Program-made: the position numbers and the translations under genes
Shown here: piece by piece, positions 47,764 through 57,673 of the stretch
Layout: each line of letters opens with the position of its first letter
How positions within the stretch are numbered: the first letter of the stretch is position 1
DNA from: Aurantiochytrium sp. KH105
Lineage: Eukaryota > Sar > Bigyra > Thraustochytrida > Thraustochytriidae
Reading direction: 5' to 3'
NCBI GenBank assembly: GCA_003116975.1
Contig: BGKB01000242.1
Coordinates: forward strand, 186,001-250,000
DNA: 64,000 nucleotides
The notes under the pieces: model-generated
Told to the model about the DNA's origin: nothing
What the model saw: the letters and a program-made list of their open reading frames with translations, nothing else
Databases searched by the model: none

Positions 47764-50748
47764 ATGATCGACGTGAGCCAGCTGCACAGCGCGGGCCATC
47801 AGCGCCAGCAGCAGGACCAAACAGAGCAAGGGAAAATGCAACACTTTCAGCTCGACATGGCGCGGCAGCAGCAGCAACATCAGCCACCGCCGCCGCCGCC
47901 GCAGCAGCAGCAGCAGCAGCAGCATCTTTCTCTTCAGACCCGACAGCCTCAGCATCAAGCGTCACTTCACGACACGCAACAACTTCAACAACAGAATCAG
48001 CAGCACATTTCCCATGATCAGACCCAACATTCTCAGCAGCAGCAGCAGCAGACGCAACAGCAAACAAACCCGCACTTGATCCACAATGCACTGCAATTGA
48101 CAGGATCACAACAACAACAACAACAGCAACAACAACAACAACAACAACAACTGCAGCAAATCCAGCAGCAACAACAACTGCAGCAACAGCAACAACTCCA
48201 ACAGCAGCAGCAGCAACAACAACTCCAACAGCTGCAGCAGCAACAGCAAATGCAGCAGCAGCAAATGCAACAACAACAACAACAACAACAACAACAGGCG
48301 CTCCATCACCCGCAAGGCATCAACATGGGAACCGAAGAATCACAAACGCGCCGCGTACCCCTGGGAAGAAGCGTTTCGTATCACCTCCCCAACCGGGAAA
48401 TACCCGTGGTCAATGCTGCCACGCAGCCACAGCTACAGCATTCGTTCATCTCGCAAGTACCCAGCACTAACACAGATGATCCAAACGCATCCGTCGCAGC
48501 AGATACGCTTGCTGAGCTGGGCCGGACAACGCGGTCTGGCCGCGTGTCCAAGCCGCCACCTGGTCACCCTGACATGATGGACGTCAGCATGTCGAACGGA
48601 GGCGACGAAGAACCGGCCGCCAAGCGAGTTGCAACGCAGTCCAGGCAGAGATCTTTGAAGAAGCGCGTCCGTTCCGAGCCTCTGAAACCATCCCGCACTA
48701 AGGCAGTACGTCCTCCGATCTCGCGTACGAGCCAGAATCATGGACAGCGGCCCGCCACGGCCTCGCCAGGGTCGTCAGCGCCGCCTGCCACAGGTTCTAA
48801 TGGATCATCAGCTTCGGGCGCGACACCCTCGCAGCAAACGACATGGTCAGAGCCGCCCTCGCAGGCTTCCATGGACAAGGAGCTCGTCAAGTACCCCCGT
48901 GCTGTCCAATTGGCAGTGACAGATACGCTAAACGCGCTTGGTGGAAATCGAGCGCAGGCAGAGGTGATCCGAGCTGTGCTCTTGGCCGCAGAAAAGGTAT
49001 ATCATGCTTGTATCTCAACGCCTGGTGCTGCCGCTGCAGCTGCCGCCACCGCCGCAACGGCCTCACAGAGTCAGTCTGGAATCTTCATGGCCACACCGCC
49101 CACGTCTGGTGCATCGCATATGCACCAGGGTCACCCATCACACGGGGGTCCTTTATCATCGACGTCGCAGCAACCACACCATCTCCATCGGCATTCGAGT
49201 CAGCATGCGGGCCAACAGCAGCAGCAACAGCAGCAGCAACAGCCGACGCATGACGGGCAGCCAACGACAAACAATATTCTCGTCTCGCTACTTACCTCTC
49301 CAAAGAGCGCGCCGCACTCTTTGCAAGGCGCAGCGAAACTCCCCTACGCAAACGATGCTACGGCTGCCAGTGCTGCTGCTCACGCAGTTCCACCTTCGAA
49401 TTCTCCCTTCCCTATGCAAATGCACGGTAATAGCTTGGCCAATCTTTCGTTGCCGAGTCCTGCAGGAGGCGCTGGTCCTCGTCGCGGGGGCACCGGGTAC
49501 AATCTGCAATCTCACATGTCTGCATCCAGTGTCCCCAATAGTCGTCGGCCGCACGCTACCTTTTCCGGGATGCGCGCCGAGAGCGATTCCAAGGTCGTGT
49601 CTGGCGATAGTAACCACGGCAGCACTGCCGCAGCCATGAGTCGTTTGCAAAGCACTTGGTCTGCACCTGGGAGCTCCAATACAGCGGCCATGCAAAACGT
49701 TTTGCGGAACGCATCGGATGGCTTCAAGACATCGCCACGAAATTTTCCCGCCTCGTCTGGGTTTCTCTCGCTGCAGCATAACGTTCTCAACCACGGAAAC
49801 GGAGCTGAGCCGCCGCAGCAACAGAAACAGCAACAGGGCCAAGTGCAGCAACGATCCCCCTCGGGAACTTCGTTGACGAGCCCCTCGTCGGCTCCCGTCG
49901 GCACCTCACTGGAACCGGCAGTCGGCGAGCAACTTCCTCCATCTCTCGATGGTAGTTCCACCTCGAGTGGCGGCACTTTCGGTAATGGCAACGGAGCTGC
50001 AAGTGCCGCAAATGTGCCGCAGGACATTGCCTCCGAGGCGGATCGTATCAAGGCGTCCTCAAAGCACCGCGCAGGCGCCAAGTGGACAAACGAGCAAGAT
50101 GAGGCCCTCCGACGCTCCGTGGAGCAACATAATGGAACAGGTTGGAAAAACATTGCAAAGTTTGTTCCTGGCCGCGACCACGTGCAGTGTTTGCAGCGCT
50201 GGAAAAAGGTTCTTCGACCTGGGCTGGTCAAGGGGCCGTGGACACCAGAGGAAGACAGTCATCTCTTGGAACTCATCAAGGAAGATCCGACGATGCATTG
50301 GGGCAATATTGCTGCAAAAATCAAAGGTCGAACGGCCAAACAATGCCGTGAACGCTGGGGCCTCAACCTCGACCCGAACATTAACCACTCCAAATTTACA
50401 CCCGAGGAAGACGATCTTCTCATGCGCCTGCATGAGCAAATGGGAAGCAAGTGGGCCGAGATTAAATGCCAGTTTGAGCGTCGTACTGAGAACGCTGTGA
50501 AGACTCGATTCAAGTCGCTCATGCGCGCACGTGCGCGGCAATGGTCACCGGATCAGGATGCAAAGCTTCGTCAGCTCGCCACGCAGTACAATCAGGATTG
50601 GACGGCTATTGGCAACGCGTTGCAGCGATCTAAACTCATTGTCCGAAGCCGATTCAAGTACCTCAAGTCACTTCCCCCTTCGGCGACACCGGCCATTGTC
50701 ACACCGCCGATGAATACGAAAAAGCGCGCAACTTCGGCGCCTTCGTAA
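47764..50748 (+). CDS. Four-repeat Myb (R1R2R3 plus one) transcription factor with poly-Gln N-terminus
   Basis: 994 residues from the first in-frame ATG at 47764. The N-terminal third is dominated by Gln runs (about 47918-48295), encoded by mixed CAG and CAA blocks. A Ser/Pro/His-rich middle follows. The C-terminus carries four consecutive Myb/SANT repeats, about 770-820, 823-872, 878-923 and 930-975. Their starts read KWTNEQDEAL, PWTPEEDSHL, KFTPEEDDLL and QWSPDQDAKL. The first three have the c-Myb/MYB3R pattern, with RTAKQCRERW in R2 and RTENAVKTRF in R3. The fourth is divergent. R1R2R3 Mybs bind YAACGG sites, often in cell-cycle genes. Placing the DNA-binding domain at the C-terminus is unusual for animal c-Myb. 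A TRSGRVSKPP motif lies near residue 258. Confidence 0.9.
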   Translation: MIDVSQLHSAGHQRQQQDQTEQGKMQHFQLDMARQQQQHQPPPPPPQQQQQQQHLSLQTRQPQHQASLHDTQQLQQQNQQHISHDQTQHSQQQQQQTQQQTNPHLIHNALQLTGSQQQQQQQQQQQQQQLQQIQQQQQLQQQQQLQQQQQQQQLQQLQQQQQMQQQQMQQQQQQQQQQALHHPQGINMGTEESQTRRVPLGRSVSYHLPNREIPVVNAATQPQLQHSFISQVPSTNTDDPNASVAADTLAELGRTTRSGRVSKPPPGHPDMMDVSMSNGGDEEPAAKRVATQSRQRSLKKRVRSEPLKPSRTKAVRPPISRTSQNHGQRPATASPGSSAPPATGSNGSSASGATPSQQTTWSEPPSQASMDKELVKYPRAVQLAVTDTLNALGGNRAQAEVIRAVLLAAEKVYHACISTPGAAAAAAATAATASQSQSGIFMATPPTSGASHMHQGHPSHGGPLSSTSQQPHHLHRHSSQHAGQQQQQQQQQQPTHDGQPTTNNILVSLLTSPKSAPHSLQGAAKLPYANDATAASAAAHAVPPSNSPFPMQMHGNSLANLSLPSPAGGAGPRRGGTGYNLQSHMSASSVPNSRRPHATFSGMRAESDSKVVSGDSNHGSTAAAMSRLQSTWSAPGSSNTAAMQNVLRNASDGFKTSPRNFPASSGFLSLQHNVLNHGNGAEPPQQQKQQQGQVQQRSPSGTSLTSPSSAPVGTSLEPAVGEQLPPSLDGSSTSSGGTFGNGNGAASAANVPQDIASEADRIKASSKHRAGAKWTNEQDEALRRSVEQHNGTGWKNIAKFVPGRDHVQCLQRWKKVLRPGLVKGPWTPEEDSHLLELIKEDPTMHWGNIAAKIKGRTAKQCRERWGLNLDPNINHSKFTPEEDDLLMRLHEQMGSKWAEIKCQFERRTENAVKTRFKSLMRARARQWSPDQDAKLRQLATQYNQDWTAIGNALQRSKLIVRSRFKYLKSLPPSATPAIVTPPMNTKKRATSAPS
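48110..48295 (+). repeat. CAA/CAG poly-glutamine coding repeat
   Basis: Nearly continuous CAA and CAG codons, interrupted by Leu, Ile and Met codons. Blocks of CAA and CAG alternate. Confidence 0.9.
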
Positions 50749-51144
50749 AAGTGGATTATAACTTTTTGACTTCTTGGCTGTCTCAATGCGCCCCTCGCCA
50801 AAGCTGACGTGCCTGTGCTTCGAATCGATGCGTGCTTTTCCTTTTTCTTTCTTACGTATATAAACCGAATCTTCCTGTTCAAAGACTCAACGTTGGCGTT
50901 GGCTGTCCTGGCACACTCGAAACATGAAAAAAAGCTCTGAGAGAGATCCTAACGAGAACGCTGAAAACTAGGCTTCGAAGCCTGCGCCAAGCAAAGCTGC
51001 AACATACACGTGCAAGCTTGCTCTTTGATTAACGACCATCTAAATCTACACGCTTACTTTTGCACAAGTGCCTGATCTCGAGCTGCTGCGCCATGTCTAC
51101 TGAAACGTTGCGCAGGAGCGTTTGATCATGTGGGTCGCAGCATG
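50749..51144. other. Convergent intergenic region
   Basis: 396 bp between converging ends. No gene is seen. Confidence 0.5.
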
Positions 51145-52674
51145 TTACGGATTGGTATCAATGCCAAGCGCTGCCTCGAAGTTATCCGTAATGGCATCAC
51201 GACGCTCAATCGAGACCTCGAGAGGCAGCGCCTCGACAAAGGCCTCACGCACTTCAGCGACAATGAATTCTCTCTCGACAGCATCATCTCCACAGAATGC
51301 CTCTAGAAACTGGTCAAGAGCCTCGACAAGAGGCTCGATCGAGACGCCAGAAAGCTCGTCGTGAGCCATGGCTTGACCCAGTGTGTCAAAGCAGACCTTG
51401 CGTAGCGAAGCCGACTCGTACGAGTAGTTAAGTGAAAGCCAGTCCCACACATTCGAGCGATCGAGCAGACCGTGAGAGACGAGGCAGTCGGCGATCCACT
51501 GGGCAAGTCCTGGAATCAGGTAGGCAGTTGCGAGGTCAAGGAGGGCTAAAAGCTCCTCGCGCGCCTTTTGGTCGTCGGCCCAGGAATCTAAAAGTACCTC
51601 ATCACAACCCGGGCCGCCTGTGTACAGAAACATGAGCGCGCAGTGCAGGATGTTCGCTCCGTATGTGTGAATGGTCTTGGTATCGCGAAAGTTCTGCACT
51701 GTGCTATCTTTGAGCAGATTGCCCAAATACGAGCTGCGGGCTGCGACAATGGCTCCGTGGACTGGAAACTGTTTTCCTTGGCAGCGCAGCGTGTGATCTG
51801 CCAGAAAGGAATGTAGGACAAAACCTCGGCCGAGATCCTCGGGCAGCTTTCGTCCAGCAGGGTACATTTTGAAAATGACCTTACCGCTAGTCGACGTATG
51901 TGAGCGCTGCCTATGTGCTTCCGTTTGAGGAACAGAGCGCAGGAGCAGCCGTTCGACATCAATGGCAAGTAAAAGTTTGCGAAGGCGAAGATGCTTGCAT
52001 AATTCCGTCAGCGCGTTGGCATCCTCGGCGGGGCACTCGAGGACATCAGTGTAGATGTAATGGCGAAGTGCCTCGAAAGCCGGCGCTGTTGTTGGCTTCT
52101 CTAGACGCACGCGCGCCGACCCGGCCCAGGGTCCACCGGGGCGAAGCCAGCGAGCCAGCCGTGGGACGCGCGCAGCGAGCATGAATCGGTGACACGGAAA
52201 GGACTCGTCGCCCACGTCGATTGTGATGTCGGCAGATGACAGGTCCTTTTCAAGCTTGGCAATATCCGTGCCCAGCGGTGACAGCACGACGGTTCTACGC
52301 TGTGAATATTGTCGTAAAAGATTCCGGATGCTGTCATTGAGGGCACCGTACAGACATCTGTCGCCGTCGTAGCTATCCTCTGCGCAGTTTGCGCCGCGCT
52401 CGAGCAGGAACTCGCACACCTCGTAGTGGCCGGCCATGCACGCATAATAAAGCGGCGTGGCATCGAAGAAGCGCAGGTTGACGCTCTCGGGGTTCTTTTC
52501 TACGATGGAGACGACGCGCGGATAGAGACCTGCTTTGCAGGCCACGAATATATCGTCGGTCGTTTCCATCCACACCTGCTCGCGTTGGCGCCTCTCGAGG
52601 TACTGCTGTTGCACCCGTTCGTGTTCGCGCCAGTCGTCCTCCTCGGAGTCATCGGCAAAGTTATAGCCCTCCAT
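51145..52674 (-). CDS. ABTB1: Ankyrin-repeat and double BTB/POZ protein, ABTB1/BPOZ type
   Basis: 509 residues from the ATG at 52674. After a charged start, two ankyrin repeats (about 38-107) include DIFVACKAGLYPRVVSIVEK and DATPLYYACMAGHYEVCEFLLERGA. The block DGDRCLYGALNDSIRNLLRQY is highly diagnostic of ABTB1 (animal DGERCLYGALSDPIRRAL). BTB domain one spans about 145-240 (ADITIDVGDESFPCHRFMLAAR) and BTB domain two about 290-395 (FPVHGAIVAARSSYLGNLL). A BACK-like helical tail follows. Members act as substrate adaptors for cullin-3 ubiquitin ligases and have been linked to elongation factor 1A turnover in animals. The length matches the animal protein. Confidence 0.92.
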   Translation of the reverse strand: MEGYNFADDSEEDDWREHERVQQQYLERRQREQVWMETTDDIFVACKAGLYPRVVSIVEKNPESVNLRFFDATPLYYACMAGHYEVCEFLLERGANCAEDSYDGDRCLYGALNDSIRNLLRQYSQRRTVVLSPLGTDIAKLEKDLSSADITIDVGDESFPCHRFMLAARVPRLARWLRPGGPWAGSARVRLEKPTTAPAFEALRHYIYTDVLECPAEDANALTELCKHLRLRKLLLAIDVERLLLRSVPQTEAHRQRSHTSTSGKVIFKMYPAGRKLPEDLGRGFVLHSFLADHTLRCQGKQFPVHGAIVAARSSYLGNLLKDSTVQNFRDTKTIHTYGANILHCALMFLYTGGPGCDEVLLDSWADDQKAREELLALLDLATAYLIPGLAQWIADCLVSHGLLDRSNVWDWLSLNYSYESASLRKVCFDTLGQAMAHDELSGVSIEPLVEALDQFLEAFCGDDAVEREFIVAEVREAFVEALPLEVSIERRDAITDNFEAALGIDTNP

Positions 52675-53564
52675 GCTCGCGTGCGCGTCAGTCAGTCAGT
52701 CAGTTGGTCTATCTGCCACTGCGCTCGCGAGCCCCCCGCTGGATCCGCGTGCTTGCCACGCTTGCTTCCTTGCTTCCTTGCCGGCGCCCGCCGTCGCCCC
52801 AACGTGTTGTGATTTTGCATGGCGCGTAGTCGCGCGTAGGCAGGCCAATTCACGCTGCCCGGTACTATACGATACTACGTATGGATGCTGGGTTCCGGGC
52901 ACGATCGGCGAGGATTCTTGTCATCTAGAATGGCCACCTTCTTTCCCTTCGGCGAGGCGGAGGATTCGAAGTGCTTGCTTCTTGAAGTCTTTGCGTCGGA
53001 CGATCGTAGCGCAGGTGATCTGGGCAGCGCGAGTGATATTTCTGGTTTGCACTTTGGCGTAAAGGACGAGCTCGTCTCATTTATATAAGAATTGCTACAG
53101 GCTGTTGCTGCTGCTACGCGCAAGACCCTGCATCAGCGTGGTGGGAAATAGGCAGTAGTTGACACTGCGAGCCCCGGAACGTAATCTTCATATATATTGT
53201 CGTCGTCATCGGTGGTCATCATCGAGCCTGTGTAGAGACCCTTTCAGAGTCAAGCTTTCTTTATCATTTGCGCATTTTTGGAAGGGTGCCCCACTTCTGA
53301 TCGCGCCAGTCGCCAAGGTAGTCCGCTTCAGGTCTTCTGCAGTTGCTGCTGCGGCCCCTTCCCTCCCATAAGCTCTCCAGCGCCTCCAATCTCAGCCGTC
53401 GTTCTCTTGCTCTTTCCCCCTCGCCACCCCTTCCTGCCCACACCGCTCCCCGACCCCACGTTGCCCTGCACGTTCCTCCTACGCTTCCTCGCCGTGCTGC
53501 CGCACCTCCGCCACGCGCAAGCTGCGCTCCCTGCATCCGTTCTCCATCTCGAACCCCTCCTCGT

Positions 53565-53599
<35 letters not shown>

Positions 53600-54005
53600 T
53601 CGCAGCTCTGGGCCCAGCTCTCTTCCCTTCTGGTCTCTTCGAGTTCCCGCCCTGCCGCATTCGGCCTTACTGCAGCAGTCCTACCCCGCCACGATCCGCG
53701 CCGCGATCCGCGCCGCGATCTGCGCCGCCGGCCTCAGACAGCGCGCGCGGCGCGCGGAGTCCGACACCGCGGGGCCGCCTGGCCTGCCGCGGGCGCGCAC
53801 GCGCGGAGCTGAGGCGGTGCTGCCGCGGTGCTACGACCTGCATGGCGCATGGAGAACGATAATGGCCTGATGGGGGTGGATAGCGACAAACGCGAAGCGC
53901 GACGCGACGCCAACATACCCGCAACGCCGAGCATAAGCAGGAGCAGGAGCAGGAGCAGCAGCAGCAGCAGCAGCAGCAGCGGGAGAGGAGAGGAGAGGAG
54001 AGAGA
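52675..54005. other. Divergent intergenic region, pyrimidine-rich leader
   Basis: 1.3 kb. A short open frame at 52885-53088 (67 codons) shows no recognisable feature. From 53340 to 53830 the plus strand is C-rich, with a CCCCGT repeat at about 53562-53592. A CAG-type AGCAGG run (53935-53980) and GGAGA run lie just before the small membrane-protein start. Confidence 0.55.
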
Positions 54006-54410
54006 ATGTCGGGCTTCGTGACGAACCACCTGGGGAAGATCCTCATTGGTAATGGCGCGCTGGACTGCCTCGCGCTCTTCGCGCCCGGAGTAGCGGCGGG
54101 CTTTCGCGAGAGCCTGGCGCCGCTCCAGGCCACGCTGGGCACGAGCACGGACGCCGTCGACGAGTGCATGCGGTCCACGGGACACCTGCTCTTCCTGCAC
54201 GGCGCAGTGCGCATCCTTGCGGGGCTCAACGTCGAGACCAAGCTCGCGCGCCAGCTTGCCATCATCTCGTACGCGCTCGAGATGGCCTTTGCCCTTGGCC
54301 CCATTGTCTCTGGAAGCCCCAAGCATGATGGATCCAAGCTGTACCCAATCGTCTTTCTCACCTCGCTCGGCATCCTGGCCACGTCCTCGTACAAGTCCAA
54401 GATGGACTAA
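54006..54410 (+). CDS. Small multi-spanning membrane protein, possibly Erg28-like
   Basis: 134 residues from the ATG at 54006. Four hydrophobic segments can be seen: about 16-34, 62-76, 84-103 and 111-127. The layout, with a loop before TGHLLFLHGAVRILAG, a short polar link, and a last helix ending in basic residues, resembles Erg28, the ER scaffold for sterol C-4 demethylation enzymes (GRTFGxWTLLSSxVR pattern). The resemblance is weak and rests on size, topology and one block. The C-terminus ends SSYKSKMD, with Lys residues near the end that could act in ER retrieval. Otherwise it is an unassigned small membrane protein. Confidence 0.6.
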   Translation: MSGFVTNHLGKILIGNGALDCLALFAPGVAAGFRESLAPLQATLGTSTDAVDECMRSTGHLLFLHGAVRILAGLNVETKLARQLAIISYALEMAFALGPIVSGSPKHDGSKLYPIVFLTSLGILATSSYKSKMD

Positions 54411-54848
54411 AGTACTTTTACTGCGGCAGGTAAAACCGAAAAAAAAAAGGCGGCAGCGGCTCGTGGCAGCGCAGCGCGAGCCAGCCGCAATTCTGCAAGA
54501 CTTGAAACGAATTCTAAAGTCGAATCATTTTACCTCTTATTCGAACTGCTGTAGGCCTATAGATTGGCACGAGATGTGCCCTCCGCAGCGCGCGTAGGTC
54601 GTGATCTTCACGCGTACTTTTTTGTAAAAAGATCGACGCATTAGGAAGTTGCGCATTCGTGTCGAAGCTTCGAAGAGAAGATTTTTCTTCTCTCCAATGT
54701 CGAAACAATTCGAGTCATCCCAAATCCATAACTCAGTCTTCCGCTCTTTGATCACAACCACCACCATCATCACAAAAGGGTTACTATGCTTTCGAGCCAG
54801 GACCATTTTCCTGCACGTGTGATTCACATCTTGCCAGGTAGGTGCATA
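54411..54848. other. Convergent intergenic region
   Basis: 438 bp between the small membrane-protein gene and the first 7TM gene. No gene is seen. Confidence 0.5.
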
Positions 54849-55802
54849 TTATTTTACATTCAGTTTCTTGCCTTCTTGACAGTTTTCTAAAAGTCCGCCA
54901 GACGCAACCTTAGTTCGCTTCCTCTGTGATGGAAAAAGGAGCTTTCGAAACATGATAAAGCTACAAATCGTGTTGATGAGCTCATCCGCCGATCCACCAA
55001 AAAGCTCCAGGTAGGGTACGGACTTCGTTCTGCCTTCGTTGTGTGAAGTTGTCCCCGTGGTGACCGATATAAGCGCCATGAGCGTCATCGTTGAAATGAT
55101 TGGGATCGAAGAAAGCACAAGGTTCTCTCGCACAAGCTTGCGGAATGAATTCGCCTGCTCCGAGCTTCGATCGCTGATGTCCCGATCCATTCTTGACGAT
55201 TCCTGCAAAACAGGCCACACAAAGAGAGAAATTAAGGTCAGAGAGAGCATACCATCAGCGATGGCCATCACAATCGGCAGGAGATTGTGTGGACGCACAA
55301 TGCAAAACTCCTCGGCGTAAATGAGTTTTCCTGAAAAGGCAATCATCGGAAGAATAGCAATTCCTATAAATGAGTAGATCGAGTACCATATAAGGTTGAG
55401 CAATACTGAATACCAGTCTGGCATTATGTTTGACACAGCCATTGCGCGTACAGTAAGCACCCTGTAGCAGAAAAAGTGCTGGCAAACGTAAATTGTGGCG
55501 CCAATCGATCCGACCACGGCGCAGCCTTGCCAGTTCCCATCGAGGCCGAGCAATGCAAGATTCCATGCGCACTGTGCAATGCTGGAAAGAATCTGGCCGG
55601 AAATTTCACGTAGTGCTTGTCTTGCCCCGGCTTTTGCTTTTCGCAGTCTATCCCAAACAATCACCAGGCATATCGGAAAGACAACGGAGAGTATCACGCT
55701 CACCACAACGGCGACTCTGTGGAGCGTGTGCACGCTCGGTGGCGCGCGGAGCCCCGGAAAGAGGCGCGTCCCTGCCTCTGTTCTGTTTGCCACAAAATCC
55801 AT
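54849..55802 (-). CDS. 7TM GPCR-like protein, array copy 1
   Basis: 317 residues from the ATG at 55802, the most divergent of four tandem paralogues. Seven hydrophobic segments are separated by loops with a clear positive-inside pattern. Conserved blocks are WQGCAVVG at the start of helix 3, FFCYRVLTVRAMAV at its end, YAEEFCIVRPH between helices 4 and 5, VRENLVLSSIPIISTM at helix 6 and MFRKLLFPSQ after helix 7. A Cys at the outer end of helix 3 and another in the loop between helices 4 and 5 occupy the places of the conserved GPCR disulfide. No known GPCR class is matched closely. A degenerate form of the shared upstream element lies at 55851. Confidence 0.75.
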   Translation of the reverse strand: MDFVANRTEAGTRLFPGLRAPPSVHTLHRVAVVVSVILSVVFPICLVIVWDRLRKAKAGARQALREISGQILSSIAQCAWNLALLGLDGNWQGCAVVGSIGATIYVCQHFFCYRVLTVRAMAVSNIMPDWYSVLLNLIWYSIYSFIGIAILPMIAFSGKLIYAEEFCIVRPHNLLPIVMAIADGMLSLTLISLFVWPVLQESSRMDRDISDRSSEQANSFRKLVRENLVLSSIPIISTMTLMALISVTTGTTSHNEGRTKSVPYLELFGGSADELINTICSFIMFRKLLFPSQRKRTKVASGGLLENCQEGKKLNVK

Positions 55803-56283
55803 TGTGCTTTGGGAATGTCTCGCAAAGCTAAGCCCAGTTCTGGGTCACAGAGCCGTTGAGCCTAAATTTATGGATGTTTTGTAGGCTAGGCCCATAGGAC
55901 CACCGTCTGTCGCTCGGAGTTCGACATGACGAACTCTCGCCGACAGTAATCCGGGTGACTCTGTTGACATGCACAGTGACTTTACAAGGGACTCGTGCCG
56001 TCAGGGCACGTTGACAAAGGCTGAGTGAGTGACTTCGCGATGCTGAGGTGCATCGATTGCGTGGTGTAGTTTTATTATTGGTACTTGAGGGACATGCGAC
56101 GCTGATCCGGGGCGGGGGCGGGCAGGATGGAAAGGGCGTTTGCTCTTGTGCAGGCGCAGAATGTTGTCTGGGACTGGCAGAAATTAAGACAAGCGTCAAA
56201 AATCGCGTGGAACATGCCGAAAAGAAGAACGTCACCACGGCGAGCACGAGCAAACAACAAATCATGATGTCCATCAACCAAAT
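55803..56283. other. Spacer between 7TM copies 1 and 2
   Basis: 481 bp holding the copy 1 promoter element near 55851. No pseudogene fragment is recognised. Confidence 0.5.
55851..55860 (-). promoter_or_regulatory. Shared upstream element, copy 1 (degenerate)
   Basis: AGCCGTTGAG on the plus strand, 49 bp before the start codon of copy 1. It keeps the GCCGTTG core found before the other three copies. Confidence 0.4.
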
Positions 56284-57213
56284 TTAAGGCTTTATCGATC
56301 CCTCGGTGGTCCTCACTGACTTTCTGCTGTGGCTCTGTGAAGGGAGAAGAAGTTTCCGAAACATGATGAAGCTGCTGAATGAGTTGATAGTTTCGTCGCC
56401 CAATCCTCCTAAGAGGTCCATGTAAGGTATAAACTCTGTACTGCCCTCATTATAGGAGTCTGCTCGCGTGGTCACCGCGAGAAGAACCATAAGCATCATT
56501 GTTGAAATGATTGGGATCGCGGAGAGCACAAGGTTCTCTCGCGCGAGCTTGCGCAAAGCTCTTGCCTGTTCAGAGATCTGTTCTCCACGGCCATTGCCGA
56601 CTTCACCCGACTGACGTAGGACGGGCCAAATAAAAAGAAAAAGCAAAGTCGAGGAGAGAAGACAGTCAGCAATCGCCCCCACGATTGGTAGCGTGTTGTG
56701 CAGACGCACAATGCAGAACTCTTCGGCATACATGAGTTTTCCCGAAAAGGCAACGATTGTTAGGATAGAAATTCCAATGAACGAGTAAATGAGGTACCAC
56801 ACGAGGTTGAGGAGAATCACATACCAGCCTGGCATAATATTTTTCACAGCCATTGCGCGCACAGCGAGCACTCGATAGCAAAAGAAGTGCTGCAAAACGT
56901 ACAGCGCTGCGCCAAAGGACCCGACAACGGCACACCCTTGCCAGTCTTCATCGAGACTAAGCAACGCCGAAGCCCATGCGCACGTGGCGAGACTCAATAG
57001 AACCTGGCCCAAAATCTCACGCAGTGATTTACTTGCTGCGGCCTTTGCTTGTCGCACCGCCCGCCATACAACTGCAAGATATCCTGTAAATATAACGGTC
57101 AAGACTACGCTCAGTGTGATGGCGAGTCTGCGAAGCGCGCGCACGTTCGATGGGGCGCTCGAGCTTGAAAAGAGGTAAGTCCCCGCCTCCGTTCGATTCG
57201 CCACAAATTCCAT
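56284..57213 (-). CDS. 7TM GPCR-like protein, array copy 2
   Basis: 309 residues from the ATG at 57213. It shares the family blocks: N-terminal ANRTEAGTYLF, a basic loop after helix 1 (RQAKAAASKSLRE), WQGCAVVGSFGAALYVLQHF, FSGKLMYAEEFCIVRLH, KLARENLVLSAIPII and STEFIPYMDLLGGLGDE before helix 7. It most resembles copy 4, with long identical stretches. The NRT site at the short N-terminus is a possible outer glycosylation site, consistent with an outside N-terminus. A perfect TTTGGCCGTTG element is 43 bp upstream. Confidence 0.78.
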   Translation of the reverse strand: MEFVANRTEAGTYLFSSSSAPSNVRALRRLAITLSVVLTVIFTGYLAVVWRAVRQAKAAASKSLREILGQVLLSLATCAWASALLSLDEDWQGCAVVGSFGAALYVLQHFFCYRVLAVRAMAVKNIMPGWYVILLNLVWYLIYSFIGISILTIVAFSGKLMYAEEFCIVRLHNTLPIVGAIADCLLSSTLLFLFIWPVLRQSGEVGNGRGEQISEQARALRKLARENLVLSAIPIISTMMLMVLLAVTTRADSYNEGSTEFIPYMDLLGGLGDETINSFSSFIMFRKLLLPSQSHSRKSVRTTEGSIKP

Positions 57214-57673
57214 CGCGAATCAGAAATGGCAAAGCAATCATCCCGGCGCTTTTTTTTTGGCCGTTGAACTTTGCACTACACTGCACGGGGCTGGGGCAGG
57301 AGCGTAGCCGGGCAATCTGGCGGCCCCGGTCTGACAGTAGACCTAGGCAAAAGCTCAATGGTAGGAAGTGATCCGAATTCCCCCCCTGTTGGTCGCTGTC
57401 GATGCCTTTGTATTATCACTGTGGTGCCGGTCATGACTGTTTGATTGATTCGCAATCCTGATGTCGAAAGTGTACAGTTCTCTACTTGATGATCAAAGGA
57501 TGCATGCCAGGGAGGCCAGAGCGGGAGGGACGGAGAAAAAAAAAGAAGAGAAAAGGACACTGAAGCGCTTGCAAAGATTATTTGTTTGCAGGCGCAGTAT
57601 TTTGGGGGAAGATTTATTTTTACAAATATCTTGATGCACAATGTAAAGTCATGTTTTGAGGTGCTTTCAAAGA
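57214..57673. other. Spacer between 7TM copies 2 and 3
   Basis: 460 bp containing the copy 2 upstream element at 57256-57266. No gene is seen. Confidence 0.5.
57256..57266 (-). promoter_or_regulatory. Shared upstream element, copy 2
   Basis: TTTGGCCGTTG on plus; on the coding strand it reads CAACGGCCAAA within TTCAACGGCCA, close to the plant MSA element (core AACGG). It is 43-53 bp before the ATG. Confidence 0.55.

Noticed and set aside
48538..48560. TRSGRVSKPP motif in the Myb protein, reminiscent of retroelement polyprotein linkers
   Set aside because: No integrase, reverse transcriptase or protease sequence is nearby; the motif is basic and short and also occurs in nuclear proteins.
52885..53088. 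67-codon plus frame between ABTB1 and the small membrane protein
   Set aside because: Short, with no recognisable motif; could be chance. Not listed as a gene.
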